DNA from: Clavaria fumosa
Lineage: Eukaryota; Basidiomycota; Agaricomycetes; Agaricales; Clavariaceae
Assembly (NCBI GenBank): GCA_951802425.1
Contig: OX637796.1
Span: 2,232,001-2,296,000, forward strand
Reading direction: 5' to 3'
Length of the DNA stretch: 64,000 bases
In this document: positions 8,414 through 19,161 of the stretch, piece after piece
Layout of the letters: each line of letters opens with the position of its first letter
How positions within the stretch are numbered: the first letter of the stretch is position 1
Made by a program: the position numbers and the translations under genes
The notes under the pieces: model-generated
Seen by the model: the letters and a program-made list of their open reading frames with translations, nothing else
Told to the model about the DNA's origin: nothing
Databases searched by the model: none

Positions 8414-11332
8414 TCATTGAAGTGCAGCAAAAGCAATGTGAGCTTTAAGCTGAGATTTTGAAATGTAATCAGTGATGTAATACAAAACTGCTTTTGCAGA
8501 TGTACCAGAACCAATGAATTTGATATCCATATTACATCGAATAGCCTCTAAAATAGTTTCATTAAAATTGTTGACTAAACCATCCAGACAACGAAGGCAA
8601 AGTTGACCAGTCTCTGGATCAAATGAGGTTGACAAATGAACATTGCTTTCATCTAATGAAAAACGACACTCTTTAGGATTTGGAGGACCTTTCCAATATT
8701 TGTAGCATGTCTTTGAATGTGTATGCAGTTGACATTGCTTTACAAGATGGTGCAAGTCTTTTTGACGAAATTTTTTAGCATCCTGAGGACTAGTATGATG
8801 AGCTGTATTCACTCCACGAACAGAACATGGATGATGATTTGTAGATGGAACCACCAAATTAGGGTCAGGGTCAGGTGGTATTGAATTAGAGATAGTATCA
8901 TCTAGAAAGGCAATCAAACGATCACAAAACTCCACATCATTTTTCTCTAGTATTCGATCTCGTATCTCATTTGGATTCAGACTCCCCTTGACCCACACCA
9001 ACATATGACAATGCAAAGTCCCACGTCCTTGAGCTTCAACACAACCATAATAACCATTCACCACACCTAAAATACCTCCTTCTATATTAGCATAACTAGG
9101 ATCAAAAGCTAAAATAGTAGAAATAAATGCTTTCATGTACAAATTGAAAAACTTAGCAGCAACAGCAGGATTTCGAGCAACAAGGATAGCTTGCTCCCAA
9201 TAATTTGGAACTTGGTCAGGAAGCAAGTTATCAATGTCAATATCATTACCAGCAAGAAATTTGACAATAGGGTTAAATACATCTGCAGGATTGATAGTAA
9301 TATAGAAACTTGGAGGTCCAAGCTTTATCATCAGAGCACGAATCTCATTACGCATAGCCAATCTGGCTGCAGAGGATCCAGAGACATGAGTTGTTACAAT
9401 GTTGACTTCCTTCATAAGTCGTAGAACCCTCCGTTCCTCATCATCATTAGCAGTAATACAATCTCCTCGAGATACACGTTCTGTTACACGATGAACTGCT
9501 TCAAATGATACATTGACAAGGTCAGCAGCAACAGAATTGAATGATGCCTTCTTCACCTTCAGACTAGAATGCAAAAGAACAGACCTCCGTTGCAAAATAT
9601 TGAACACAGTAAACAAAAAAGAAAAATGTTCTTGAAATCTACGATCAGCCAAATTAAACAGGTGCTTAACATGCTTTCTCAATGCAAGAGGTGTAGTCCG
9701 ATGAGGATCCTCAAAACCTCCAATGCCATATGGAAAAAGACTAGGGTATGTCAAAGGGAAGAGACCAGGATTGTGAAATTCATTAACAGGCTTAGGTTCA
9801 TGAGGAATTTCAATGTAAGCACCACCTTTTGTCTTTACATGTCGGATAGCAGCGGCACGAAGTTCATTAGCAGTAGCATGCCCATCAACATCTGTAATAA
9901 CAACACTTTGGAATGGTATATCTGGTTGTGGTTGAGCTGCAGACACATGACTCTCCAGGTTAAGATTACCATCATACCCAGTTGTCAAACATTCCTGTGT
10001 GTCATTGGGCAATACATGTTCAATGTTAAAAGGCAGAATCTGCTCATCAGAAAGGCTATTAAGAACAGAATGGTTAATTGTAATGTGCTTATAAAGGGGG
10101 TTATGTTGTTGAAGCCAAATCAAAGCAGACCAGACCTTCTCACGACGAACACATAAAGGTTTAGCCTTTCTCCGAAGCCAATCCTGAGATGGTGGTGTTG
10201 AGCCAACAAATATGACACAAATTGGAGTGACAATCTCTTCAATTGAGGGCGGGAGTACATCCACAAGCTTATCAGGTTGTTGGGGATAAATTATAATATG
10301 ACCTTTCATTCCCCTCTGTGTGCCTGGCAAAGAAAGATGCTGATTCTCCTCTTTCAATTGGACAACAAAGCATTTGGCCCGACACCGTGCAATCATTGAT
10401 TCTTCAACAGGAGTAAGATCCTTTAATTCATCAGGTACATCCCCCAAAAAAGTTTGATTTGCCAAAGCCAGAGCAGGCAATTTATTCTTTTGAACACTAC
10501 GAGCACATGTTGAGCACATTGAGAGCTTAAAATCACCTGTGTTTAAATCTGTTACTCCTTTCAAGTCCAGTAGCAATCCTTGCAGTACACCATGAAATTC
10601 AGGTAATTCAGGCAAATAAGTGTGATTATCAAACCTTTCTCTTGTACCTCCACCATTTAATACAGGGCAACGGAAAAGCTCAAGATTGATAGATGATGCA
10701 AGCAATTGTTTTCTTTCACTACATAAACAAGCCTCTGCACATGAAGCACAAGTAAAGACAGCCAAAGACTCTGAAGAAGTTGCTTTTTGAAACATTTGCA
10801 CAAGCTTATCCTTCAAACTAGATGACACAACATTAGGCCATTCTGCTTTCAAAATAGACTCATCACACATGTTTTGTCTTTGATTCTGTTTTCCCTTTCG
10901 CAAGGAACTGATATGACGACGAAGGACCTGACGAAGCTGTCGTAAAGATGAAGAAGGGTCATAAACAATATCTCGTAATGACAACAGTCTACGGAGGGGA
11001 CGCAAACGGATTTTATACAACAAAGACTGCAAGATCTGCACCTCAAGTGAATCTGATTGAGAGACATGAAAATCAGAACAAATATTCATACAAGCAGGAC
11101 CAGTTAAATTGCAACAAAGCCCTTCAGCAATGTGAGAGGTTAGTAATGAGTGTAACTCCTCACTAGAAGCAGTATCTGAATGTTCAACCCCATGATCATG
11201 TATTGAAGATAACAAAGATGCTCTACTGAGACGTTCAAACCCATCAAAAAAAGTAGCAACAGAAGGACTAGTTGAAGTAGAATGAGACAGAACAGAAATA
11301 GGGATAGAAGATGATGCAGATGCAGAAGTCAT
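8414..11332 (-). CDS. Helitron Rep half: DUF6570-like plus Helitron_like_N domains
   Basis: The first ATG gives MTSASASSS at 11332. The N-terminal part is Ser-rich. It is followed by a Cys-rich segment (CASCAEACLCSERK, CSTCARSVQ) and a DUF6570-like region ending near LTTGYDG. The replication initiator follows: FPYGIGGFEDPHR, then the two-histidine motif in GRGTLHCHMLVWVKG, then the tyrosine motif YYITDYISK near the end. The two tyrosines would attack DNA at the element end and carry it through rolling-circle transposition. The frame then hits TGA and continues directly into the helicase. A C-to-T change of CGA (Arg) explains the stop. Seen: motifs and stop. Known: this architecture is standard for fungal Helitrons. 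Confidence 0.85.
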   Translation of the reverse strand: MTSASASSSIPISVLSHSTSTSPSVATFFDGFERLSRASLLSSIHDHGVEHSDTASSEELHSLLTSHIAEGLCCNLTGPACMNICSDFHVSQSDSLEVQILQSLLYKIRLRPLRRLLSLRDIVYDPSSSLRQLRQVLRRHISSLRKGKQNQRQNMCDESILKAEWPNVVSSSLKDKLVQMFQKATSSESLAVFTCASCAEACLCSERKQLLASSINLELFRCPVLNGGGTRERFDNHTYLPELPEFHGVLQGLLLDLKGVTDLNTGDFKLSMCSTCARSVQKNKLPALALANQTFLGDVPDELKDLTPVEESMIARCRAKCFVVQLKEENQHLSLPGTQRGMKGHIIIYPQQPDKLVDVLPPSIEEIVTPICVIFVGSTPPSQDWLRRKAKPLCVRREKVWSALIWLQQHNPLYKHITINHSVLNSLSDEQILPFNIEHVLPNDTQECLTTGYDGNLNLESHVSAAQPQPDIPFQSVVITDVDGHATANELRAAAIRHVKTKGGAYIEIPHEPKPVNEFHNPGLFPLTYPSLFPYGIGGFEDPHRTTPLALRKHVKHLFNLADRRFQEHFSFLFTVFNILQRRSVLLHSSLKVKKASFNSVAADLVNVSFEAVHRVTERVSRGDCITANDDEERRVLRLMKEVNIVTTHVSGSSAARLAMRNEIRALMIKLGPPSFYITINPADVFNPIVKFLAGNDIDIDNLLPDQVPNYWEQAILVARNPAVAAKFFNLYMKAFISTILAFDPSYANIEGGILGVVNGYYGCVEAQGRGTLHCHMLVWVKGSLNPNEIRDRILEKNDVEFCDRLIAFLDDTISNSIPPDPDPNLVVPSTNHHPCSVRGVNTAHHTSPQDAKKFRQKDLHHLVKQCQLHTHSKTCYKYWKGPPNPKECRFSLDESNVHLSTSFDPETGQLCLRCLDGLVNNFNETILEAIRCNMDIKFIGSGTSAKAVLYYITDYISKSQLKAHIAFAALQ

Positions 11333-11902
11333 ATCATAATCAACACCCACTTGGGCAGCAAAACAGAATAAAGGGACAGAAAGCTATGACACCATATGAG
11401 AGTGAGTAATATGACACTATGTGAGACAAGACAAGACTCACATATAAACCCAAGGACAGAAAGATAGGAGGAATAATAAGAGAGACAGGTACAGGCAAAG
11501 AATAGATCTGTGGAAAAATATGAATAGAAAGATAGACAGACAGAAAAATGTCAAAAGCAAATGAAAACAAGACAAGACAACACTCACATATAACCCAAAC
11601 TGTTCCACAAAACACAAGACAGAAATGGAGTGCACAATCAATGATGAGGAAGAATGGGTTGAACAAAGAATGAGGTTGTAAAGGCAAAGAAGATCAGACC
11701 GAAGTCAAAGGCAACGACATGTTACATTACAATGTTGTGACATGTTGTTGAAATACTCCTCTTTCAAACACAAACATAAAACCCCAAAACAAGATATAGA
11801 AATAGAAAAAGTTTCACACGCCAAGAGAATTGCATCGCGCTGCCAAAAGTTGAAATAGTGACTTTTGTATCAACTGGTTTGGTAAACCCGCTAAACAAGT
11901 TA

Positions 11903-12056
11903 GCGGGAATACGGTTATGGCCGTACACTTTACAGACAACATACGGTTGCAGGAGAGTGATCTCCGTCCCCGTATGCATGACGATTGAGCCTCAACGGTA
12001 CGGAACGGCTAATCAGATGCCCGTATTGGGCCGTATTGTGGTATACGGTACATGCT
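11903..12056. repeat. cluster of short CCGTA/TACGG motifs, likely subterminal repeats
   Basis: Seven or more copies of TACGG or CCGTA occur in about 150 bp just downstream of the hAT fragment's stop codon (for example at 11911, 11922, 11942, 11971, 11998 and 12022). hAT transposases bind clustered short motifs near the element ends, so this is likely the 3' subterminal region. The terminal inverted repeat and 8-bp target duplication were not identified. Confidence 0.45.
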
Positions 12057-12070
12057 CCATTTGTATCTAA

Positions 12071-12712
12071 TCAACTTGCTCGAGTGAGCCGCAGCTGCTG
12101 CTTCACTAACATTAGTGTCCGAATAGTGTCAGGCTTGAGACTAGCACGCCGTAGTGATATTGTGTCCCTGCCTCCCGAAAAAATACATTCGACAGCAACA
12201 GCTGAGCCTGCAATAGACTTAGTGATGGTGAGCACCTTCTGATTGCCATGGTAGGACCTGTAGTGAACATCGCCAATGGCACCAGCAGTTCCATCGGCAT
12301 TCATCGCAACGACCTCATAGAACAAATAGATGGGGTTGTGCTTGACTGAGCCCTGAAAATATAATGATTAGTGTTGGCCATCGAGATTGAGAATCCGGAT
12401 GGAATCTGGGTCCTTACCTTCTTCATCAATGGTTGAGGTATTGCCACTGGCAACGACACGGTTGAGCTCAATGATGCTGCGATGGCACTGTCATCATTAA
12501 CCGTCTCTGTCTCCGCTTCCATCATGACTCGAGTGTGCTTTGGCATGGGCATGTCATTGTCAGCTGGTGCGGGCGATCGGGTTCGTTTGCATGTGGGCTT
12601 TGCCTTGACCTTGCCTTTAGGCTGGGCCCTCAGACGGCGGTGGGCATTGGCTTTGCCAGGATGTGATGGAATGGTTTTATTTGGGAGGATTGCCGCAATC
12701 TATGAAATGAGA
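12071..12712 (-). pseudogene. hAT transposase with core deleted (N- and C-termini fused)
   Basis: Two exons (about 12418-12712 and 12071-12352) join across a GT-AG intron. The N-terminal part is the familiar mushroom hAT leader: a basic Ser/Pro-rich stretch, then SVKHNPIYLFYEVV and GDVHYRSYHGNQKVLTITKS, a BED-like DNA-binding region. It runs directly and in frame into SAVAVECIFSGGRD and SLRRASLKPDTIRTLMLVKQ, the C-terminal hAT dimerisation segment. The RNase H-like catalytic domain of several hundred residues is absent. The joint lies near 12205-12222. The first exon border at about 12712 is uncertain. This is a non-autonomous deletion derivative; if made, the short protein could still bind DNA or dimerise. 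Confidence 0.8.
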
Positions 12713-12910
12713 TGAGTGAGCATGACAAACTCCTGAGGATATTTCCACAGCACCTCTTCATTCAATATTTGCTGCTCAGAATCCTCTTATCGCAAAACGT
12801 CTGAAGCAGCCTTGCTGCGGATTCCTACCTCCCTCTATATGTAAAAGAAGTGAGTGCTCTTCTCTCCATTTGACGATCGCTTATCCTTCTGACGCTTTCT
12901 GGTTCCCCAG

Positions 12911-13611
12911 AATCATCTTGGCAAGTATCGCTTGGGAAGCCAGAGAGATATGGAACCCCAGCGCTTATGGTAAGGCTTTCTTGTTCTCGCTCGTGTATCA
13001 TAGCTTATGGCCATTCTTCTAATCAGGGTGATTCAAACATTGATTTGGGAGATCAGTCCTTTTGGGCACCGAAGAAATGGTCCGACCCCATCGGGACGGT
13101 CATTCATGCTATCAACAATAAAGAGGACGCGGAAAGAACGCTAGAGGCGGAACGATCAATCACACTGCAGTTTGAGAGAGATAGGAAGGAGCGGAAACGT
13201 CGTTGCGTCCGCCTTTCTTGCAAGCGGTGGCATCAGAATAATGGGATGGTCAAGGACCTAACCATTTCTCCATGGGCATCAAACCACGTGTTCATACCAG
13301 TTGGAAACGTCTTCCAAAGTCGGCGCGACGTTTTGATACCCGTTCAAAGCACCTCTCGTCGAAGTTCGACTGGCCTCCACTATGTCGATTTGAGGTATAT
13401 CCGAAACCAAGATCTCGATCATCGAGAATTCAGTTCTACAACATGGAATGCCCTGGAAAAGTGGACACTTGCCCAGAATCCGATAATACGAATAACGGCG
13501 GATGGAGAACTCGTATATCGAGTTGTCGAAGACCTGTGGTTCTCTATATTCACACCCTACAATGTCAATATCCCTCGCGATGCTGAGTGGCAGTCGGTCC
13601 GCAGAGTGTAA
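12911..13611 (+). CDS. unrecognised small gene or fragment
   Basis: An acceptor at about 12910 can be followed by an exon ending at 12969, then a GT-AG intron to 13026 and a long final exon 13027-13611. The product includes GDSNIDLGDQSFWAPKKW and a charged segment (EAERSITLQFERDRKERKRR), and ends AEWQSVRRV. I do not recognise a domain. No convincing start codon is visible in frame upstream, so a 5' exon is missing or this is a remnant. It sits at the border between the transposon island and the host genes, facing the Sec7 gene. Confidence 0.35.
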
Positions 13612-13947
13612 TACGGAAATGAATGGCAGGGCTGGGTGTCCAATGACGTCTCTTGATGGATTTTACGAATTACAGCACTCCAGATGGTTGCTATCGCTGT
13701 CCTGCCGACTCAATAGCCATACTTGAGTTCCACATAATTCCCTCAGTCGCGAGGGACAATCATACACGCTTCTCAATTTATATCGCCAAATTCGATTTCT
13801 CTTAGTCAAGGTCAGAAGAACTACGTGACCCCGTTGGTTGTAAAAATGCATCTAGCTTGTGTGCTGTGACAGGGTGCTTGTGTTGAAGCGGGATCCATCC
13901 TAAGCGATCCAATCCTTTCTGAAAACGACATTCGTCTCTACGCGTCT
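13612..13947. other. short convergent intergenic gap
   Basis: Space between the 3' ends of the unrecognised gene and the Sec7 gene. I see no gene here. Confidence 0.5.
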
Positions 13948-16900
13948 CTATGCACGGTCCGTTACTGGTACAATGGCCCACATATCGGGCCCAAGCGCCG
14001 TCGACCTCTGCCCGAAAAAGAATCTTGATAATCTCACATTGGAAGGCATGCGGACCAAGGATGCACGTTGCGCAAAGCATGTATCATCCCAATCCTGGGA
14101 TTGTTGTTCGTGTAATTCCGTAGCATCACGATCTCGGCCTTCATTTCGTGGTTCTGCGTTGCACGAGGCCACCAGCTCAGGCTCGGCGCTGAGACTGTCT
14201 TGTTCATGAGACAGGCTCAATGCTGCCGAGCTACTCGTGGCAGGAGAATCAAGTATACGATGAATATCAAGAGGAGATCGGGAAGATTCGGTGACAGAAG
14301 ATGGCGCGAGCCAGTCGAAGCCAAGCTCCAATGGAGAGTCAAACGGGCCACACATGGACGATCCTAGTGGGTCCCATGTTTCCAAGTCAACAGTTTTTGT
14401 GAAGGGGTGCATAGTTTTGTCGACATGAATGGACAGCGTCATCTGTGGAACAGCCGCAGCCTCCTGGTTTTGCAGACTTCCAGTTGCACTTCTGCCGAGT
14501 GACATGCTCTCCATTTGACCCAAGAGTCGTCCATCGGCGGCCATGTCGTCGGCAAGTACCTCACGATGGCACACCAGTCTCACCAGTTCCAGCCGAACTT
14601 GCGTGATCCGCTTTGCGACGGTTTGGAGAGCAGCCTGCAATCTCTCGCGGGTCCGCTTTTGGAAGGGCGTCAGAGTGGCAATGTTGCGCGCAAAGCGGAG
14701 GTCCGTGTCGAGCTGGTCCCGAGCAGCCGCAATCTTGGCGTCGAGAGCAGCAACACGCAGACGTAGTATATGAGTCCGTGACGAGGGCTCTGGAGTGGTG
14801 TATTTGTCGGGGTGAGAATTGCTCCAGACGGAGTCCTGAGAAGCCTTGTGGGGAGGTCTGCGAGAACGAGGCGGTCGCAAATGATCAAAGGAAGGACGGC
14901 GTGCAATGGGCTCTTCCGGAAAGCTCTGACTACTGGAATGTACCTCGCCGATGCGCGGAAGAGAAGTGCTCGAAGCATCGGAGTCCACGCCGGACCAGCT
15001 CCGTGACACGGAGTCGCGAAGCCCAGAAAACTCGTGAGAAGTGCCAACGGGAGATAAAATGTCATCTCCATAGGACGTATGGTATCGGCGGGGTGGTGGT
15101 CTTGAGTTCCGGTTACAGTTCAGGTGTGATCCTGCGGATGCAGCGCCCGACATTTCCGCAGGCTCGCGAGAAGGTCCGGCAGCACGTAGTCGAAGTCCGG
15201 CGGAACAGTATGTACTGGCATAGTTGATGCACGAAACCCAGTCGTTTAGTTCTTGCTCGTGGCAACTCTGCAGAAGGAGCTGACGACCATCTGGCAGCAC
15301 GAATCGGAAAACATTGGCATACTTATGAAAACTGTCAGGTTGAATAGAGAGATGTTACAAAGAGCTACACACCTTCCTGTAACCTCTGTCATAGACGGCA
15401 ACTGCGTCTTTCAACGAAAGCAACTCGTCTGGTCTGAGGAGCGCTTCTTGCGGAATGGCGAACGGTGCATCTGGTTCCGTCGGGCCAGATGAAAGATCCC
15501 TGAAGAACAGAAGTTGTGAACCTGTCAGGATGACACTCCAATGTTTCCATTTGCGGTTGGTAGCCTTCTTGCCCCCTTCAAGAAAATCATCCTTGCGACT
15601 CAGACTACCCATTTTCACAATCCTAAGGGCCCATAGCTCCCCCGATGGCATGGCCGTGTTCCGCAAAGATTCCGTTGCATCCGAAGCCATAGATGCACCG
15701 GGGCCGGCACCAGAAAGTCGTGCGGATGGAGGGCCAATCTTGGATGATTCCATCTCGATCACCTTCGCGTTGGCAAACGTCAATTGCAGAGCATCCGCGT
15801 CCCATGAGCCTCCTGTTCCCACATAAGAAAATGGGTCCTCAAACGGCACTATCTCCTCCACATCGAGACGCAAAGACCCCAGAAGGTTCTAGTAACGTGT
15901 CATGATGAGACTCAGAATGAGTGAATGTGTCAAAGCCGTACATTAGCGATGAGATAATACGGGTCCACCTTATTCCCTTTGCCCAAAATCAGTGTGCCTG
16001 AAGAAGATCTACGATTAAGGGGGGGGCGTTCCATAGGGGAAGCTTCTTCGAAGGTCGAAGCGTGCTGACTAATTATATCCATGCCGTCTTCGATGAAGAT
16101 GAAAGGAGCGAAGACTGTATTGTCATAAAAACACTGCATCAACCAGGATCAGAAGCACAAACTTAACACGAAAACGACTGCGCACCTCCAAGACTTCCGG
16201 GAACATGCCAGGGAACCTTGTATTTTTCACATAATCCGGCTTGCTCATTTTCCGCTTGTTGGCTTTGTTGAAGAAGTCTGTGTGAAGCATGATCAAACTG
16301 AACGCCAACATGTAAGGGTGGTCTACAATAGATCAGCAAAACCCTTCGACGAATGCGACGCCTCTATACGTACCATTTGACGCGAAGAGTGCGGGGTTGC
16401 ACTGCACATATCGGCCCGCAAAAGCCTCCATAACTCGATCAATCTGCTGTGTTTCACGGGGCAATCCCACGTGCATCAGAAGTTTTCGCAATGCTACGTC
16501 AAGGGGGTCATTGGAAAAGTCAAAAGTCTCTATGTATAAACAAAGTGTCCGAGAGTAAAATGAATCAGCACTACACAAAGAATTTCAGGAATGCATAAAT
16601 GAAAATATACGTGCAAAAACATACCTTGAAGCAAGGACACTTGCAATTTCTCGTTTGTTGACGGCGGCTTGTACTTTACGCAGAAAGACTTCGGGCAACT
16701 CGCCTTGAGAAGGCGGTTCCAGACCCTTCATAGCGCCTTTCAAATGGGATGAGGATGTTGAGGAAACTGATTCTATGACAGGTATTGCGTCAGGAGATGC
16801 TGTTGTGAGGTCGAAAGATTTAAGTGATCCAAATAATTTAGCAGAGTGATGTGGTGGAGGACTGGTCTTCGGACGACGTTTTCGCGCAGGCGCAGGGGAA

Positions 16901-18033
16901 TCCCTTGAAAGTAGCTCCGAGTCGTCATGAGGGGAAGACATGTCTAAAAATAAGGAGCGAGCACCAGAACGCCTTGCCCCATCGGCTGTTGCTGGGCGCC
17001 GAGGCTTCGGAGATGGGGGATGCGCGGACTGTGCAGAAGAAGAGAGAGGCTGGGGCGGCATACTGATATCTATAATGGAGGAACGCAAGGGTGACGAGGT
17101 ATGCCGCTCCTCTAGTCGGTTCCTCGGGAGACGTGCTGGACTTGGCGAAGGCGCGAAGCCGGGAGTGGTATCAAGGGAAATCTTACAATCCATGGGCGGA
17201 ATGAGTGGCAGAGACGGCGCGCGGTCACGTCTGATTTCCGGTTCATTGCGGTGTGAATGACTAGAGTCTGACGGCGTCTGCTTTTTCAGGGAAAAAAGCG
17301 AACGCCGTCGAGAAAGCGACTTCATGTGTGATCGGTTGAACTCGCGCTCTTCAATCTCGTCAGCATTCCGCGAATCGACCGAAACGAAAGCAGGTAGAAG
17401 GTTGCTGAAAGATATTCCTCTTGAACGACTAGGGGCTGCAGGATGAGGATGAGAGGATGGGAGAGTCGCTTGCCGGAACCTCAAGCTTTTCGCTTTGCGA
17501 AGCAACGGTGGTGCATTCCGGGATGCAGAGGAAGGGCCAAACGGGACAGTATTGACTTCAGAGGAGCGAGAATTTGGAAATGTAACTGGAGGGATTCCCG
17601 AGCCTGATGGTGTAGGAACACCAACTGAAGGTGAAGGGGATCGCTGGCTGGAGTGATGGGCTCTCGAGGTAGGTAATTGAAGGGAAAACACATCCAGTGT
17701 GTTTTGCGGCTCAGCAACAAGTGGAGTTTGCGTGAGCTCTGCAGGCGGATCTTCAATTGGCAGGGGTGGCAGCTCTTTTTCAGGTATGAATGGCCTGTGA
17801 GCAGGCTCGTTGCTTGGAGGGAAGCCACCTTGATCTGAATCCGCAGTTTTCTTGAGACTGGGAGACGCCAGGGGCGAGTTTGTGCTTTTCCAACGCCATG
17901 GGACAGGTAGGAAGCGTGTGGTCTGAGTCGTCGTACACACAACCTCGGTCGTAGTCGTGGTCGGTTGTGCCAAGAAGATGGGAGGGCATTGGTGACCTGT
18001 CTCGCAATAACTTGGCGGGGGTTCTGCTCCCAT
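13948..18033 (-). CDS. Sec7-PH domain ARF guanine-nucleotide exchange factor (Syt1-like)
   Basis: Exons 16625-18033, 16374-16570, 16186-16322, 15942-16133, 15373-15888 and 13948-15321 give 1,274 residues. A long disordered Ser/Pro-rich N-terminus (about 1-440) precedes the Sec7 domain (about 450-640; GLPRETQQIDRVMEAFAGRY, HPYMLAFSLIMLHTDFFN). A PH domain follows (about 730-850; RKWKHWSVILTGSQLLFFRD ... LLLQSCHEQELNDWVSCI), then a C-terminal coiled coil (LDAKIAAARDQLDTDLRFAR). Such proteins load GTP on ARF GTPases at Golgi or plasma membranes, with the PH domain binding phosphoinositides. By my alignment the catalytic glutamate finger position near residue 469 holds serine. The closest yeast relative by architecture is Syt1. 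The family is certain; catalytic competence is not. Confidence 0.88.
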
Positions 18034-18546
18034 CGCTCCAAGCCCTGCTCCCTAGCAAAATCTCTACGAAGGAGCGGTACACGGTGCTTTACGAGGGGTT
18101 CACGCCTTTGACGACGCGGGACGATAGCGGAGAGAGACTAACAGAGCTTGTGTGAAAAAGGATACAACGGTGGGCGGTCATTTCCACACGGAGAATTCCA
18201 GCGACTGAATAATATACCTTATGTTGCCCCGGTGCGCTTGTTGCCCCACGCTGTACCTGGACAACACAGCCACTGAGAATAACCTTCGACAGACGTTTGG
18301 ACTACGTCTGCTTATAAGGTCGTTACAAGTGTTCAACGTTCAACGCTCAGTGTCAGAGGCTAGGGCATGATAGCCCCTGATACTCAGAAATTGACAGAAC
18401 TGCCATCATTTCGTCCGACGGAACAAGTCTATGTGTTGGCACTGCTGACTCAAAGGTTTGTCATTCAAATGAATAAGATTCGGCATCGAACAACGGCTAC
18501 ACCAATCCTAGACTCCGCTGAACAGGGGGCTGCAGTGAACGAGTCC
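18034..18546. other. 5' region of the Sec7 gene
   Basis: Contains the upstream and probable promoter sequence of the Sec7 gene and the 3' flank of SMD2. No further gene seen. Confidence 0.5.
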
Positions 18547-19161
18547 CTATGCTTGGTTGCGCAAGACTGACAGAGAAATTCGGTTAAAGGAGAGTTGTAG
18601 GAGAAAATGGCGGATGCGCTTACTGAGTATGACTGAATCTCCGCTGCAAAAGAGCCGCTCAGCATGGGAGCAAATATAAAAAGGACAAGAGAATACGTAC
18701 CGCAGGAACATTTTGCTGATAAACCGGTCCTTGTTCACGGGCTTCTTGTTCTTGCCTTTGGGTATTTCTGTCCACATCTAAGCGATGTACATACGTTAGG
18801 CCCAAGTACTCCAGATAACGTCCATGAGTGGCACACCTCTTTGACGTTTTCGAGTACCTTGGAAGTCATGTCAACGGAATGCGATGTGCAGCTCAGAGAG
18901 CTTCTCACCATGTTGCTGTGCCTGTCGAAGGCTTTCACCCGGGCGAGAAGTTTTTTGTTGTTACGCAAGGATATGAGAATCTGGGTGTGGTTCCGGACAG
19001 CCTGTTGCAACACGGACAATGGACCCTGGCTGATTTCATGTTCCTCCAACTGCCGTAGTTGGGCTTCGTCCAGCTCCGATTTCGGGACGTGCACGTATTG
19101 GCTGATGCAAAAAGACAAGGGGTTAGAACAGCAAACGAACGAATGAATAACCTTGCCTCAT
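18547..19161 (-). CDS. SMD2: snRNP core protein SmD2
   Basis: Six tiny exons (19157-19161, 18909-19101, 18837-18857, 18701-18777, 18624-18643, 18547-18566) give 111 residues, the normal SmD2 size. The product starts [17 protein letters not shown]. Sm motif 1 is in [25 protein letters not shown], split here only for length: [19 protein letters not shown]. Sm motif 2 is in FLRGDSVILILRN. It is part of the heptameric Sm ring on spliceosomal snRNAs. The first coding exon is only ATGAG, and its intron has a GC donor (AG|GCAAGG), which I chose because it gives the family's Ser-Gln-Tyr start in phase. Exons of 20-21 nt make this gene easy to mis-annotate. It is divergent from NOP7. Confidence 0.9.

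Larger units (their letters stand above)
5306..11332 (-). mobile_element. Helitron coding region (rolling-circle transposon), ends not located
   Basis: A single minus-strand frame of about 2,010 codons joins a DUF6570-like region, a Helitron-like replication initiator domain and a PIF1-type helicase. It is interrupted only by one TGA at 8414-8416. No intron is needed. The TC...CTRR termini were not identified by eye, so the true borders of the element are open. Confidence 0.85.

Noticed and set aside
8414..8416. TGA in the Helitron as selenocysteine or programmed readthrough
   Set aside because: Fungi lack selenoproteins apart from rare early lineages, and no readthrough context is evident; a C-to-T change of CGA is simpler.
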